Below are positions 1 to 7,319 of a DNA stretch of 64,000 nt, in pieces. The DNA is from DUPU01 sp050952465 (GTDB lineage Bacteria > Bacillota > Dehalobacteriia > Dehalobacteriales > Dehalobacteriaceae). The DNA lies in the NCBI GenBank assembly GCA_050952465.1, contig JBMNKZ010000005.1, positions 484,510 to 548,509 of the forward strand, in the 5' to 3' direction. Position numbers and translations under genes: made by a program. The notes beneath the pieces were generated by a model that saw only the letters and a list, made by a program, of their open reading frames with translations, had not been told where the DNA came from and did not search any database. The stretch's first letter is position 1; the number at the start of each line of letters is the position of its first letter.

Positions 1-6
1 AAATTA

Positions 7-732
7 TTACTCTGTAATGCTATCTATATTCTCTGATACGGTGGTAAATATAAACCCTTGGTTCTTTAGTTCGGTTATCGTTTTTGATAATGCTTTTATT
101 GTAGGTTCCGTGGGATGCATTAGTACGATGGCTCCATTATGAGCTTTATCTAATATTCTTTTCATGATTATATCAGGTTGAGGCCGCTGCCAGTCAATAG
201 TGTCAATACTCCATAAGATCGTTTTATATCTCAGTTCATGGGCAGCTCTTAAAACATGTACCTCTCTTTCCCCGGAAGGCGGAGCATATAGTTTTGTTTC
301 TCTTCCTGTAACTGATTTTATGATTTCCTCAGTTTTTTGGATATCTCTTTTTACTTCCTCCAGGGACATTTTATTGGGGCTGTCATGTTTATATCCATGG
401 TTTCCTATTTCATGACTTTTATCAGATATTTCTTTAGCTATGTCGGGAAATTTATCTGTCCATCGACCTGTCAAAAAAAAGGTGCACCTAATTTGGTGCT
501 GATCAAATATACTTAACATTTCCGGTATGAATTCTTCGCCCCAATCCACATTTATGGCAAAGCTGATGTGCTTTTTATCATTGGAACCCTGATAAATTGG
601 TGATATTTCTGTTGTCGGTATTGCCGGCTGGAGATATAAGTAGTTAAAGATGAGAAGTCCCAAAACTAATAATATTATCCCTCCAATAATGCACCTGAAT
701 ATTTGTTTTTTGGTAAAAAAATATACCATCAA
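7..732 (-). CDS. ylxY: YlxY-type polysaccharide deacetylase
   Basis: Membrane-anchored NodB-family deacetylase. An N-terminal transmembrane segment (about residues 12-34) precedes a deacetylase domain. The first catalytic motif reads NVDWG (61-65) where classical members have TFDDG, so the first Asp is kept and the second, metal-binding Asp is Trp. The metal-binding histidine motif is intact as GNHGYKHD (110-117). The position downstream of rpsO-pnp matches ylxY in Bacillus, a PdaB-like sporulation deacetylase. The start is TTG at 732 or ATG at 729, both behind AGGAGGGG. With a metal-ligand change it may have altered activity, so the role is inferred from family and synteny. Confidence 0.85.
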   Translation of the reverse strand: MMVYFFTKKQIFRCIIGGIILLVLGLLIFNYLYLQPAIPTTEISPIYQGSNDKKHISFAINVDWGEEFIPEMLSIFDQHQIRCTFFLTGRWTDKFPDIAKEISDKSHEIGNHGYKHDSPNKMSLEEVKRDIQKTEEIIKSVTGRETKLYAPPSGEREVHVLRAAHELRYKTILWSIDTIDWQRPQPDIIMKRILDKAHNGAIVLMHPTEPTIKALSKTITELKNQGFIFTTVSENIDSITE

Positions 733-810
733 ATTTACTCCCCTCCTATTGATGGAAGCACTTTCGATTAATGTTATTCAATTAATTAAAGAAATATAAC
801 TTATAAAAAA

Positions 811-863
811 ACTAGACTTGCGCGAAGCTGGTGCCAACGAGCAGTATTAATAGACTAAAAAAA
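811..863. repeat. Partial copy of the dispersed intergenic repeat (copy A)
   Basis: This degenerate copy shares the CTTGCGC core and the TAATAGACT edge with the fuller copies at 3151 and 16594. Like them it lies directly beyond a minus-strand terminator in minus-strand reading order. Similarity is partial, so membership is tentative. Confidence 0.4.
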
Positions 864-882
864 GCACCTTAGGTGCTTTCTT
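855..882 (-). terminator. Intrinsic terminator after pnp
   Basis: An 8-bp perfect stem (AAAGCACC / GGTGCTTT, 861-879) with a 3-nt loop is followed on the minus strand by a T-run. It starts 10 nt after the pnp stop. Confidence 0.9.
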
Positions 883-888
883 TAAGGA

Positions 889-3039
889 TTAGTCTTCTTT
901 TGATTGTTCCCGTAAGGCTTCTTTACGGGACAGCTTCACTCGGCCTTGATTGTCAATACCAATGGCCTTAACTAGGATCTGATCTCCTTCTTTTACTATA
1001 TCTGTGACTTTTTCCACCCTTTTTGAGGCAAGTTGGGAAATATGTACCATCCCTTCTTTGCCGGGCAAATCCAGAACCCCAGGGATAACTTCCACAAAAG
1101 CACCAAAATCGGTAGTTTTAACTACTTTACCGGAATAAATTCGTCCTACTTCCACGTCCTGAGTGATGGATTCTATAATTTTCAAAGCTTTTTCTCCCAT
1201 TAATCCATCAACACTGGCGATAAAGATTCGGCCATCATCTTCAATATCAATCTTAGCTCCAGTGTCCTCAATAATCTTTTTAATGATTTTACCGCCTGAG
1301 CCAATTACATCCCTAATCTTATCCGGATGAATTTTGGTTTGGATAATTCTAGGGGCATAAGGAGATAATTCTTTTTTCGGCTCCTGAATTACTTCCAACA
1401 TCTTTCCAAGGATATGCATACGTCCGTCTTTGGCTTGAGCCAGGGCCTGGCTTAAAACTTCTTTATCAATTCCTGTAATTTTGATATCCATTTGAATTGC
1501 AGTAACACCTTTAGCAGTACCGGCTACTTTGAAGTCCATATCGCCTAATGCATCTTCCAATCCCTGAATATCGGTGAGGACGGTAATATGCTCTTCATCT
1601 TTAATTAATCCCATAGCCACCCCTGCCACAGGTGCTTTGATGGGTACTCCCGCATCCATTAAGGATAGGGTGCTAGCGCATACACTCCCCATAGAAGTTG
1701 AACCGTTGGATTCTATGGCTTCAGATACTAAACGAATAGTATAGGGAAATTCATCTTCAGAAGGAATCACCGGTTCCAATGCTCTTTCTGCTAATGCTCC
1801 GTGGCCAATTTCTCTCCGGCCTGGCCCACGGATAGGACGAGCTTCTCCCACACTGTAAGGAGGAAAATTGTAGTGATGCATATATCTTTTTGATTCTTCT
1901 ACACCAAGCCCGTCAAGTATTTGCTCATCACCTACTGCTCCTAAGGTACAGGCATTCAAGATTTGGGTTTGTCCTCTGGTAAAAAGTGAAGAACCATGAG
2001 TTCGACTAAGCACACCTACCTCCACTGAAATAGGTCGTACTTCCGTGATATGCCTTCCATCAATTCTTAGCTTTTCTCGAGCAATGATTCGGCGTACAAC
2101 TTCTTTTTCATATTTATCAACCAAGGCGGAAATCATTTTTAAATCATCAGGATATTGTTCTTCAAATTGAGCAATGATTTCATTTTTTATTTGCTTGATA
2201 TAGTTCTCTCTATCAGACTTAATCATCTTTTCCGCAGCACATTTATGTACGGCTTCAGAAAGCTTATCCACAGAAACTGAACGAACATTATGTTCTAATT
2301 CCTCAGGAGGCACTTCTGGAACAAATTCAATTTTCTCCCGAGCTAATCCTAACGCCAATGCTTCATTACGAAATTCTTCAATAAAGCTTACAATCTTCTT
2401 AATTTCTTCATGTCCAAACATGATTGCTTCCAGGATTTCTTCTTCCGGAATTTCAATAGCACTGGCTTCTACCATGTTTACAGCAGACATGGTACCGGCA
2501 ACGGCAATATGCATATCACTTTTTGCAGCCTGATCCACAGTGGGATTGATGATAAATTCGCCATCAATTCTACCCACAATAACAGCTCCAATAGGGCCCA
2601 TAAAAGGAATCTCAGAAATATGTAACGCTGATGAAGCACCTATGAGAGCAGTCATATCAGGCGGACTGTCTTGATCCACTGATAAAACCGTGGTAACTAC
2701 ATGCACGTCATTACGGTATCCTTTGGGAAATAAGGGTCGAATGGGACGATCAATAATACGTGAAGTCAAAATTGCTTTTTCACTCGGTCTGCCCTCTCTT
2801 TTAATGAAACCGCCGGGAATCTTCCCTACTGCGTACAACCTTTCTTCATAGTCAACAGTAAGAGGAAAAAAATCAATACCTTCCCTGGGTTCTGAAGTAC
2901 CGGTGGCTGTAGCTAATACCATCGTATCACCATAAACTGTAAAAACGGCACCACTGGCTTGTTTTGCCATGCGACCCGTTTCCAGGGTTAGGGTTCTTCC
3001 CCCAATATCCATACTTTTTCGTAAACAATTATTTTGCAT
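889..3039 (-). CDS. pnp: Polyribonucleotide nucleotidyltransferase (PNPase)
   Basis: Phosphorolytic 3'-5' exoribonuclease that degrades mRNA to nucleoside diphosphates, acting as a trimer. The domains are in the usual order: RNase PH-like 1, helical linker, RNase PH-like 2 (from about residue 325), a KH domain with IGSGGKIIKKI near residue 570, and a C-terminal S1 domain from about residue 628. Its 716 aa is full length. AGGAGGT lies about 14 nt before the ATG, a rather long spacing. It follows rpsO but has its own terminator, and the rpsO terminator lies between the two genes, so it is probably transcribed at least partly on its own. Confidence 0.97.
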   Translation of the reverse strand: MQNNCLRKSMDIGGRTLTLETGRMAKQASGAVFTVYGDTMVLATATGTSEPREGIDFFPLTVDYEERLYAVGKIPGGFIKREGRPSEKAILTSRIIDRPIRPLFPKGYRNDVHVVTTVLSVDQDSPPDMTALIGASSALHISEIPFMGPIGAVIVGRIDGEFIINPTVDQAAKSDMHIAVAGTMSAVNMVEASAIEIPEEEILEAIMFGHEEIKKIVSFIEEFRNEALALGLAREKIEFVPEVPPEELEHNVRSVSVDKLSEAVHKCAAEKMIKSDRENYIKQIKNEIIAQFEEQYPDDLKMISALVDKYEKEVVRRIIAREKLRIDGRHITEVRPISVEVGVLSRTHGSSLFTRGQTQILNACTLGAVGDEQILDGLGVEESKRYMHHYNFPPYSVGEARPIRGPGRREIGHGALAERALEPVIPSEDEFPYTIRLVSEAIESNGSTSMGSVCASTLSLMDAGVPIKAPVAGVAMGLIKDEEHITVLTDIQGLEDALGDMDFKVAGTAKGVTAIQMDIKITGIDKEVLSQALAQAKDGRMHILGKMLEVIQEPKKELSPYAPRIIQTKIHPDKIRDVIGSGGKIIKKIIEDTGAKIDIEDDGRIFIASVDGLMGEKALKIIESITQDVEVGRIYSGKVVKTTDFGAFVEVIPGVLDLPGKEGMVHISQLASKRVEKVTDIVKEGDQILVKAIGIDNQGRVKLSRKEALREQSKED

Positions 3040-3150
3040 AGAAACTTTGCTAAACCTCCTATTTTGGACATTTTATCCATTCTTTTTCGCAATTCTATTC
3101 TTCGACACTATTGTTATTATTTCCTTCTTATGGCAATACTATAAGTGTAA

Positions 3151-3247
3151 ATAAAGAAAACTTGGCTTGCGCCAAGCCCCTGGCATTGGTGGAAACCTTA
3201 GTTGCACTTAGATCAGTCAGAAAGAAGTTATACTTTATGATAGACTA
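3151..3247. repeat. Dispersed intergenic repeat, copy B
   Basis: This 97-bp element aligns almost colinearly with the copy at 16594-16689. Shared blocks include AAAGAAAACTTGG, CCTTAGTTGCACTT, AGAAGTTAT and TAGAC. One edge holds a CTTGGC-TTGC-GCCAAG hairpin (3161-3176). Read on the minus strand this is a GCAA-tetraloop hairpin followed by TTTTCTTTAT, which resembles a terminator. A second short fragment with the same AAACTTGGC...GCCAAG core follows at about 3250-3284. The 311-base gap between pnp and rpsO is otherwise filled only by the rpsO terminator. Confidence 0.75.
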
Positions 3248-3317
3248 GAGAAACTTGGCGTAGCCAAGCTCCAACGTCGGTCAGATATTGACTCTAAAGT
3301 GTAGATTTACATACTAT

Positions 3318-3347
3318 ACAAACAAAGAGCGGATAAACCGCTCTTTT
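3318..3347 (-). terminator. Intrinsic terminator after rpsO
   Basis: A 9-bp stem (AAAGAGCGG / CCGCTCTTT, 3324-3346) begins just after the rpsO stop and is followed by a T-rich run on the minus strand. Confidence 0.85.
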
Positions 3348-3350
3348 GTC

Positions 3351-3620
3351 CTATCTGCGCAAACCCAGGGCTTCAATAATCCGACGATATCTGTCGAAAC
3401 TACTCTTTTTCAAGTAGTTTAATAATCCCCTGCGCTGTCCAACCATTTTTAATAAGCCTCTTCTGGAATGATGATCCTTTTTATGTGTCTTTAAATGTTC
3501 TGTCAGATGATTGATCCGTTCCGTTAAAATAGCAATTTGAACCTCTGTTGAGCCGGTATCCGTTTCATGCATTTTAAACTTTTCAATAATTTCTTGCTTC
3601 TTTTCTGAGGACATGGTCAC
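3351..3620 (-). CDS. rpsO: 30S ribosomal protein S15
   Basis: Primary 16S rRNA-binding protein of the small subunit platform. Its 89 aa match the family length exactly, with the conserved TDTGSTEVQIA and HKKDHHSRRGLL motifs (helix 1-2 and the rRNA-binding loop). The GTG start lies 9 nt after AGGAGG; an ATG two codons downstream is a weaker choice. It has its own promoter (-35 TTGCTA, -10 TATAAT) and a structured leader, so it is probably autoregulated by S15 as in other bacteria. Confidence 0.98.
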   Translation of the reverse strand: MTMSSEKKQEIIEKFKMHETDTGSTEVQIAILTERINHLTEHLKTHKKDHHSRRGLLKMVGQRRGLLNYLKKSSFDRYRRIIEALGLRR

Positions 3621-3649
3621 AGCACTTCACCTCCTTTTAAATAAAATCA

Positions 3650-3696
3650 CCATAGCCAAGAAAAGCGTCGGAGTGGTCGCCAATCCTAGCATACGG
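3650..3696 (-). promoter_or_regulatory. Structured rpsO leader (probable S15 autoregulatory element)
   Basis: The minus-strand leader pairs CCGTATGCTAGG (3685-3696) with CTTGGCTATGG (3650-3660) through about 11 pairs including G-U wobbles and one bulged base. The enclosed segment carries a short GCG/CGC helix. S15 leaders that repress translation are known in Gram-positives. The match here is structural only, not to a named model. Confidence 0.45.
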
Positions 3697-3718
3697 TTAA
3701 CCAAAATGGCATAAAATG

Positions 3719-3747
3719 ATTATACTTCATTTTCTCCATAATAGCAA
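3719..3747 (-). promoter_or_regulatory. SigA-type promoter of rpsO
   Basis: The -35 is TTGCTA (3742-3747) and the -10 is TATAAT (3719-3724), separated by exactly 17 bases. It starts right after the stop of the upstream small gene. Confidence 0.85.
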
Positions 3748-3749
3748 GA

Positions 3750-3971
3750 TTACTTGCCAATAATTGTAATTACAAGTCTACCTCCGGGAATGTCTTTGGC
3801 CACAATATCAAAGACCCTCCCTGAACGGGAAAGAAACCCGCGAAAACGGGTAGCAGTTGGGATCGTACCTGGTATTTGCTGTGCAGCTAAAATGATATCA
3901 TCAATGGTAATGTTTCCTTGACGATGATCTTTAAGTCTTTTTCTGGCATGGCTGGTGATAATTACACGCAA
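3750..3971 (-). CDS. Small hypothetical protein, DUF4258/RelE-like
   Basis: 73 aa from a TTG start 8 nt after AGAAGG (a GTG at 3980 is the alternative). The sequence TSHARKRLKDHRQGNITIDDI and the central FRGFLSRSGRVFDIV strand resemble small DUF4258 or RelE-fold proteins (His-Ala near the N terminus, basic helix, C-terminal beta strands). No antitoxin partner is adjacent: it lies between ribF and rpsO. Function is not known. Confidence 0.6.
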   Translation of the reverse strand: MRVIITSHARKRLKDHRQGNITIDDIILAAQQIPGTIPTATRFRGFLSRSGRVFDIVAKDIPGGRLVITIIGK

Positions 3972-4055
3972 TATATCCACCTTCTAAAGAAATGTGATCC
4001 AAGAAACTATTACCAAATATTTATGAATTAATTGTTGTGATTATACCAAGTCAGC

Positions 4056-5000
4056 TCAAGCCATGCCTTCCATGTTTTTAAGATAAAATTTGGCTGCCAT
4101 AATATCAGAATTAACTTGGGAGGTTAATTCATTTGTATCGGAAAACTTTTTTTCGGATCTTAATCGTTCTAAGAAATAGATCTGGATGTTCTCTTTGTAT
4201 AAATCCAACTCTTGATCAATAATATGAACTTCAATACTCTTGGGGAGATTTAAATCAATGGTAGGCCGTTTTCCGATATTAGCAACGCCGTCAAATAACT
4301 CATGGTTTATTTTAACTTTAACTACATAAACCCCATTATCGGGAAGTACCAATCCGGGATCCACTTTGATATTAGCAGTGGGAAAACCCAATTTTCTTCC
4401 TAATTGGCGGCCAGGTATGACAATACCGGATAAGGAATAGGGATATCCTAAAATCAAATTGGCCATGGCCACATTGCCATTTAAGAGAAACTCCCTAATA
4501 TTAGTACTACTGATATGGATATTGCCGTGTTTGACCTCTGGTATTATTCTTACTTCACAACCAAATCTTTGGCAAATTTCTTTGAGCAATTTGGCATCAC
4601 CCATAGCTTTTTGCCCAAAGGTAAAATTATAGCCGACAAAAATTTCTTTAGCCCTTAGGTGATCTATTAATATATCAGTAACAAAGATTTCCGGCTTCAT
4701 TTCAGCAACGTTTTTGTCAAAAGGAAAAGGAATAAAAATATCTACCCCTAATTGCCGCATCAATTTTTCCTTTTCTTCGGGAGTATTTAAAAGTAAAATA
4801 TTATTGTTTTTACCTAACACCGTCATGGGATGGGGGTAAAAGGTAAAAACAACACCCATGCCCTTTTTTCGGTGCGCCTTTTCCACCATTTGTTTGATTA
4901 AAGTTTGATGTCCTAAGTGAACTCCGTCAAAATTCCCCAAAGCTACCGCCACAAAATCAGTATCCTGGGGAAAGTCTTCCAAATCAGTTATAACTCTCAC
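4056..5000 (-). CDS. ribF: Bifunctional riboflavin kinase / FAD synthetase
   Basis: Makes FMN and FAD from riboflavin with two ATP. The N-terminal nucleotidyltransferase domain shows GNFDGVHLGH near residue 22 and the SSTNIREFL motif near 160. The C-terminal flavokinase domain shows GRKLGFPTAN near 200 with the PTAN substrate motif. 314 aa is normal. It starts at GTG after AAGGGGAGAG. It follows truB, as in most Firmicute nusA-infB regions. Confidence 0.97.
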   Translation of the reverse strand: MRVITDLEDFPQDTDFVAVALGNFDGVHLGHQTLIKQMVEKAHRKKGMGVVFTFYPHPMTVLGKNNNILLLNTPEEKEKLMRQLGVDIFIPFPFDKNVAEMKPEIFVTDILIDHLRAKEIFVGYNFTFGQKAMGDAKLLKEICQRFGCEVRIIPEVKHGNIHISSTNIREFLLNGNVAMANLILGYPYSLSGIVIPGRQLGRKLGFPTANIKVDPGLVLPDNGVYVVKVKINHELFDGVANIGKRPTIDLNLPKSIEVHIIDQELDLYKENIQIYFLERLRSEKKFSDTNELTSQVNSDIMAAKFYLKNMEGMA

Positions 5001-5070
5001 GCTACTCTCTCCCCTTAAGCAAAAAATTTAGATTATTAATACTTTATTAATACTTTTTCGGAACTTTTGT

Positions 5071-5973
5071 TTATCCAAAAACCTTAACCGGTTTTAATCG
5101 AAAGGTGCCCTCATCTTCTTGAAAAACTTGTCCTATGGCAATGAATCGTTGATCCAGGTCGCTAATCTGATACACTTGCTGTGGATGATATTTATTAGGT
5201 TTGAGTATAATGCTTTTGCCGTGGCACAAGTCCGTCGATAGTTTATCATTAACGGTAATTGCCGGGATAAAGGATATACCTTCCTGCATGGGTAAAAGAA
5301 AGTTAAATTTTTTTAGTCCCAGGGAAGAAAGAAGTTCCTCTCTAGTCCAAGCATCTTCAATCTTAAAAGAACCAGTTTGGGTTCTAATCAGAAATGACAA
5401 ATGAGCACCTACCCCAAGTTTTTCCCCGATATCATGGCAGAGTGTCCGGATATAAGTTCCTTTCGAGCAGCAAACATCAAAAATTACCTTAGGAAAAGGT
5501 AATTGCCAGTCTATTTTAATTATATTTGCCTGGTAGATAGTAACCTTCCTGGGTTTTCTTTCGATTTCAATTCCTTGGCGGGCTAATTCATAGAGACGTA
5601 CTCCCTTTATGTGCACCGCAGAAGTCATGGGTGGGATTTGCTCAATGGGGCCGAGAAAGCTATTAAATGTTTTTTGAAATTCCTCAACCGGAACATGGGA
5701 GCAGTCCTTTTCTGAAAGTATTCGGCCGTAAGCATCTTGGCTATCTGTAGTAATGCCAAGGGTGATTTCCGCTCGGTAGCTTTTGGGCCTGTTGACAATA
5801 TATTCAGCAAGCCTAGTGGCTTTACCCACACAAATTGGTAGTACACCGGCAACTCCCGGATCCAAGGTTCCTGTATGGCCTACTTTTTTTATGCTTAGTT
5901 GTTTTCTAATAAAACTAACCGCATCATGGGAAGTCATGCCCGGAGGTTTTAAAAAATTGATAAACCCATCCAC
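5071..5973 (-). CDS. truB: tRNA pseudouridine-55 synthase
   Basis: Isomerises U55 of the tRNA T-loop. The catalytic Asp sits in GHTGTLDPGVAGVLP (about residues 33-47), followed by the KATRLAEY segment. The C-terminal part beyond about residue 230 resembles the small PUA-like tail. A GTG start follows AGGAGG by about 12 nt. It sits 4 nt after nrnA, so the two are translationally close. Confidence 0.97.
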   Translation of the reverse strand: MDGFINFLKPPGMTSHDAVSFIRKQLSIKKVGHTGTLDPGVAGVLPICVGKATRLAEYIVNRPKSYRAEITLGITTDSQDAYGRILSEKDCSHVPVEEFQKTFNSFLGPIEQIPPMTSAVHIKGVRLYELARQGIEIERKPRKVTIYQANIIKIDWQLPFPKVIFDVCCSKGTYIRTLCHDIGEKLGVGAHLSFLIRTQTGSFKIEDAWTREELLSSLGLKKFNFLLPMQEGISFIPAITVNDKLSTDLCHGKSIILKPNKYHPQQVYQISDLDQRFIAIGQVFQEDEGTFRLKPVKVFG

Positions 5974-5977
5974 CTTA

Positions 5978-6952
5978 TTACTTTTCCTCCATTAAACTGA
6001 TGGTTTTATTAAGAACCTGCTGGATTGCTTCTTCAAGAGGAACTTCTAAAGTGCACCCAGCTGCTTGTTGATGCCCGCCACCGTTAAATGAAAGGGCAAT
6101 TTTGTTGACATCCAAGCCGGCGCGCGAGCGCAAACCAACTTTAATATCGCCATCTTCTGTTTCCCGAAAAAACAAACCGATTTTTACATTTTTCAGGGAA
6201 ATAGGATAATTAACAATGCCTTCACTATGCTCAGGTTTAGCTTGCAATCTTTTCATCGTCTTTTGATCCAGATAAGTCCAGGCAATTTTGCCATTTGCAG
6301 CAAAATGCAGATTATCAATGGCTACAGAAATTAGCTGTAAGTTTTTTATAGACTTGTTTTCATGTAAGTTTTCTCTAATTAGTGATAAATCAACCCCGCT
6401 TTCCAGCAACACTGCTGCCGTCTTCAAGGTTCGAGGCGTAGTATTCTGGTATTTAAAGGAACCGGTGTCCATTATCAGACCGGTATATAGAGCAGAGGCC
6501 ACCTCTTTAGTGATGGTAAAACCTAAATCCTTTAACAAAGGATAAATAAGTTCAGCAGTTGCTGCTGCTTTGGGATCGACAAAATTAAAAGTACCAAAAT
6601 AATTGTTGCTAATATGATGATCAATATTTATTAGAGGCATATTCTTCAGTAAAGGATCTATCCATTTGTCTCCTGCCCGAGAAATCTCTCCGCAATCCAA
6701 AAATATTATCAAGTCCGGCTTTTGAGAAAATTCCTGGGGAAAGATAATCTTATCAGTCCCCTCTAAAAAATGGTATATCTCAGGAACCTTGTCCGCCATG
6801 ACCAAATACACTTCTTTACCCAGTGATTCTAAGGCCAATCCCAGGCCAACCACTGACCCGACACTATCTCCGTCAGGTAGCACGTGAGCAGTAATTAATA
6901 TTTTTTTCTTATTTCTGATCACAGCGGTAATTTCGGACAAGCTATTGTTCAT
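5978..6952 (-). CDS. nrnA: DHH-family oligoribonuclease / pAp phosphatase
   Basis: NrnA-type phosphoesterase that degrades nanoRNA and 3'-phosphoadenosine-5'-phosphate. DHH-domain motifs seen are HVLPDGDSVGS (about 23-33), FLDCGE (about 83-88) and IDHHISNNYFG (about 112). The DHHA1 domain ends with the substrate-binding GGGHQQAAG (about 294). 324 aa is the usual length. Its start overlaps the rbfA stop by 4 nt (ATGA), indicating translational coupling. Confidence 0.93.
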   Translation of the reverse strand: MNNSLSEITAVIRNKKKILITAHVLPDGDSVGSVVGLGLALESLGKEVYLVMADKVPEIYHFLEGTDKIIFPQEFSQKPDLIIFLDCGEISRAGDKWIDPLLKNMPLINIDHHISNNYFGTFNFVDPKAAATAELIYPLLKDLGFTITKEVASALYTGLIMDTGSFKYQNTTPRTLKTAAVLLESGVDLSLIRENLHENKSIKNLQLISVAIDNLHFAANGKIAWTYLDQKTMKRLQAKPEHSEGIVNYPISLKNVKIGLFFRETEDGDIKVGLRSRAGLDVNKIALSFNGGGHQQAAGCTLEVPLEEAIQQVLNKTISLMEEK

Positions 6953-7305
6953 TTTTCTTCCTCTTCCGGTAATACATCCGCTAAGATTTTTGAGATTTTC
7001 GCTCCATGGGCAATAGAATCATCATAGACAAAGGTGATTTCTGGAGTATACCTTAACTGAATCCGCCTTGCGATTTCCCGTCTAATAAATCCTGCAGCAC
7101 TTTTCAATGCCCTAATGGTATCAGAGGTTGCCTTCTCGTCCCCTAAAACACTGACAAATACCTTAGCATGCCTTAAATCGCCGGAAACATCAACATTTAC
7201 CACTGAGACAAATCCCACCCGAGGATCTTTGACTTCGTTTTTGATAATATCGGAAATCTCTCTTTTAAATTCTTCTGCTAATCTGCCTGAACGATATTGA
7301 ACCAT
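6949..7305 (-). CDS. rbfA: Ribosome-binding factor A
   Basis: KH-fold 30S maturation factor that acts on the 5' end of 16S rRNA and aids cold adaptation. The 118-aa protein keeps the family core: IKNEVKDPRVGFVSV, HAKVFVSVLG and LRYTPEITFVYDDS. AAGG lies upstream of the ATG. It follows infB by 14 nt and overlaps nrnA. Confidence 0.96.
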   Translation of the reverse strand: MVQYRSGRLAEEFKREISDIIKNEVKDPRVGFVSVVNVDVSGDLRHAKVFVSVLGDEKATSDTIRALKSAAGFIRREIARRIQLRYTPEITFVYDDSIAHGAKISKILADVLPEEEEK

Positions 7306-7319
7306 ATTTTCAACCTTCC

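Noticed and set aside
3750..3971. Toxin of a toxin-antitoxin pair
   Set aside because: The RelE/DUF4258-like fold is plausible, but no antitoxin gene adjoins it and it sits inside a housekeeping operon.
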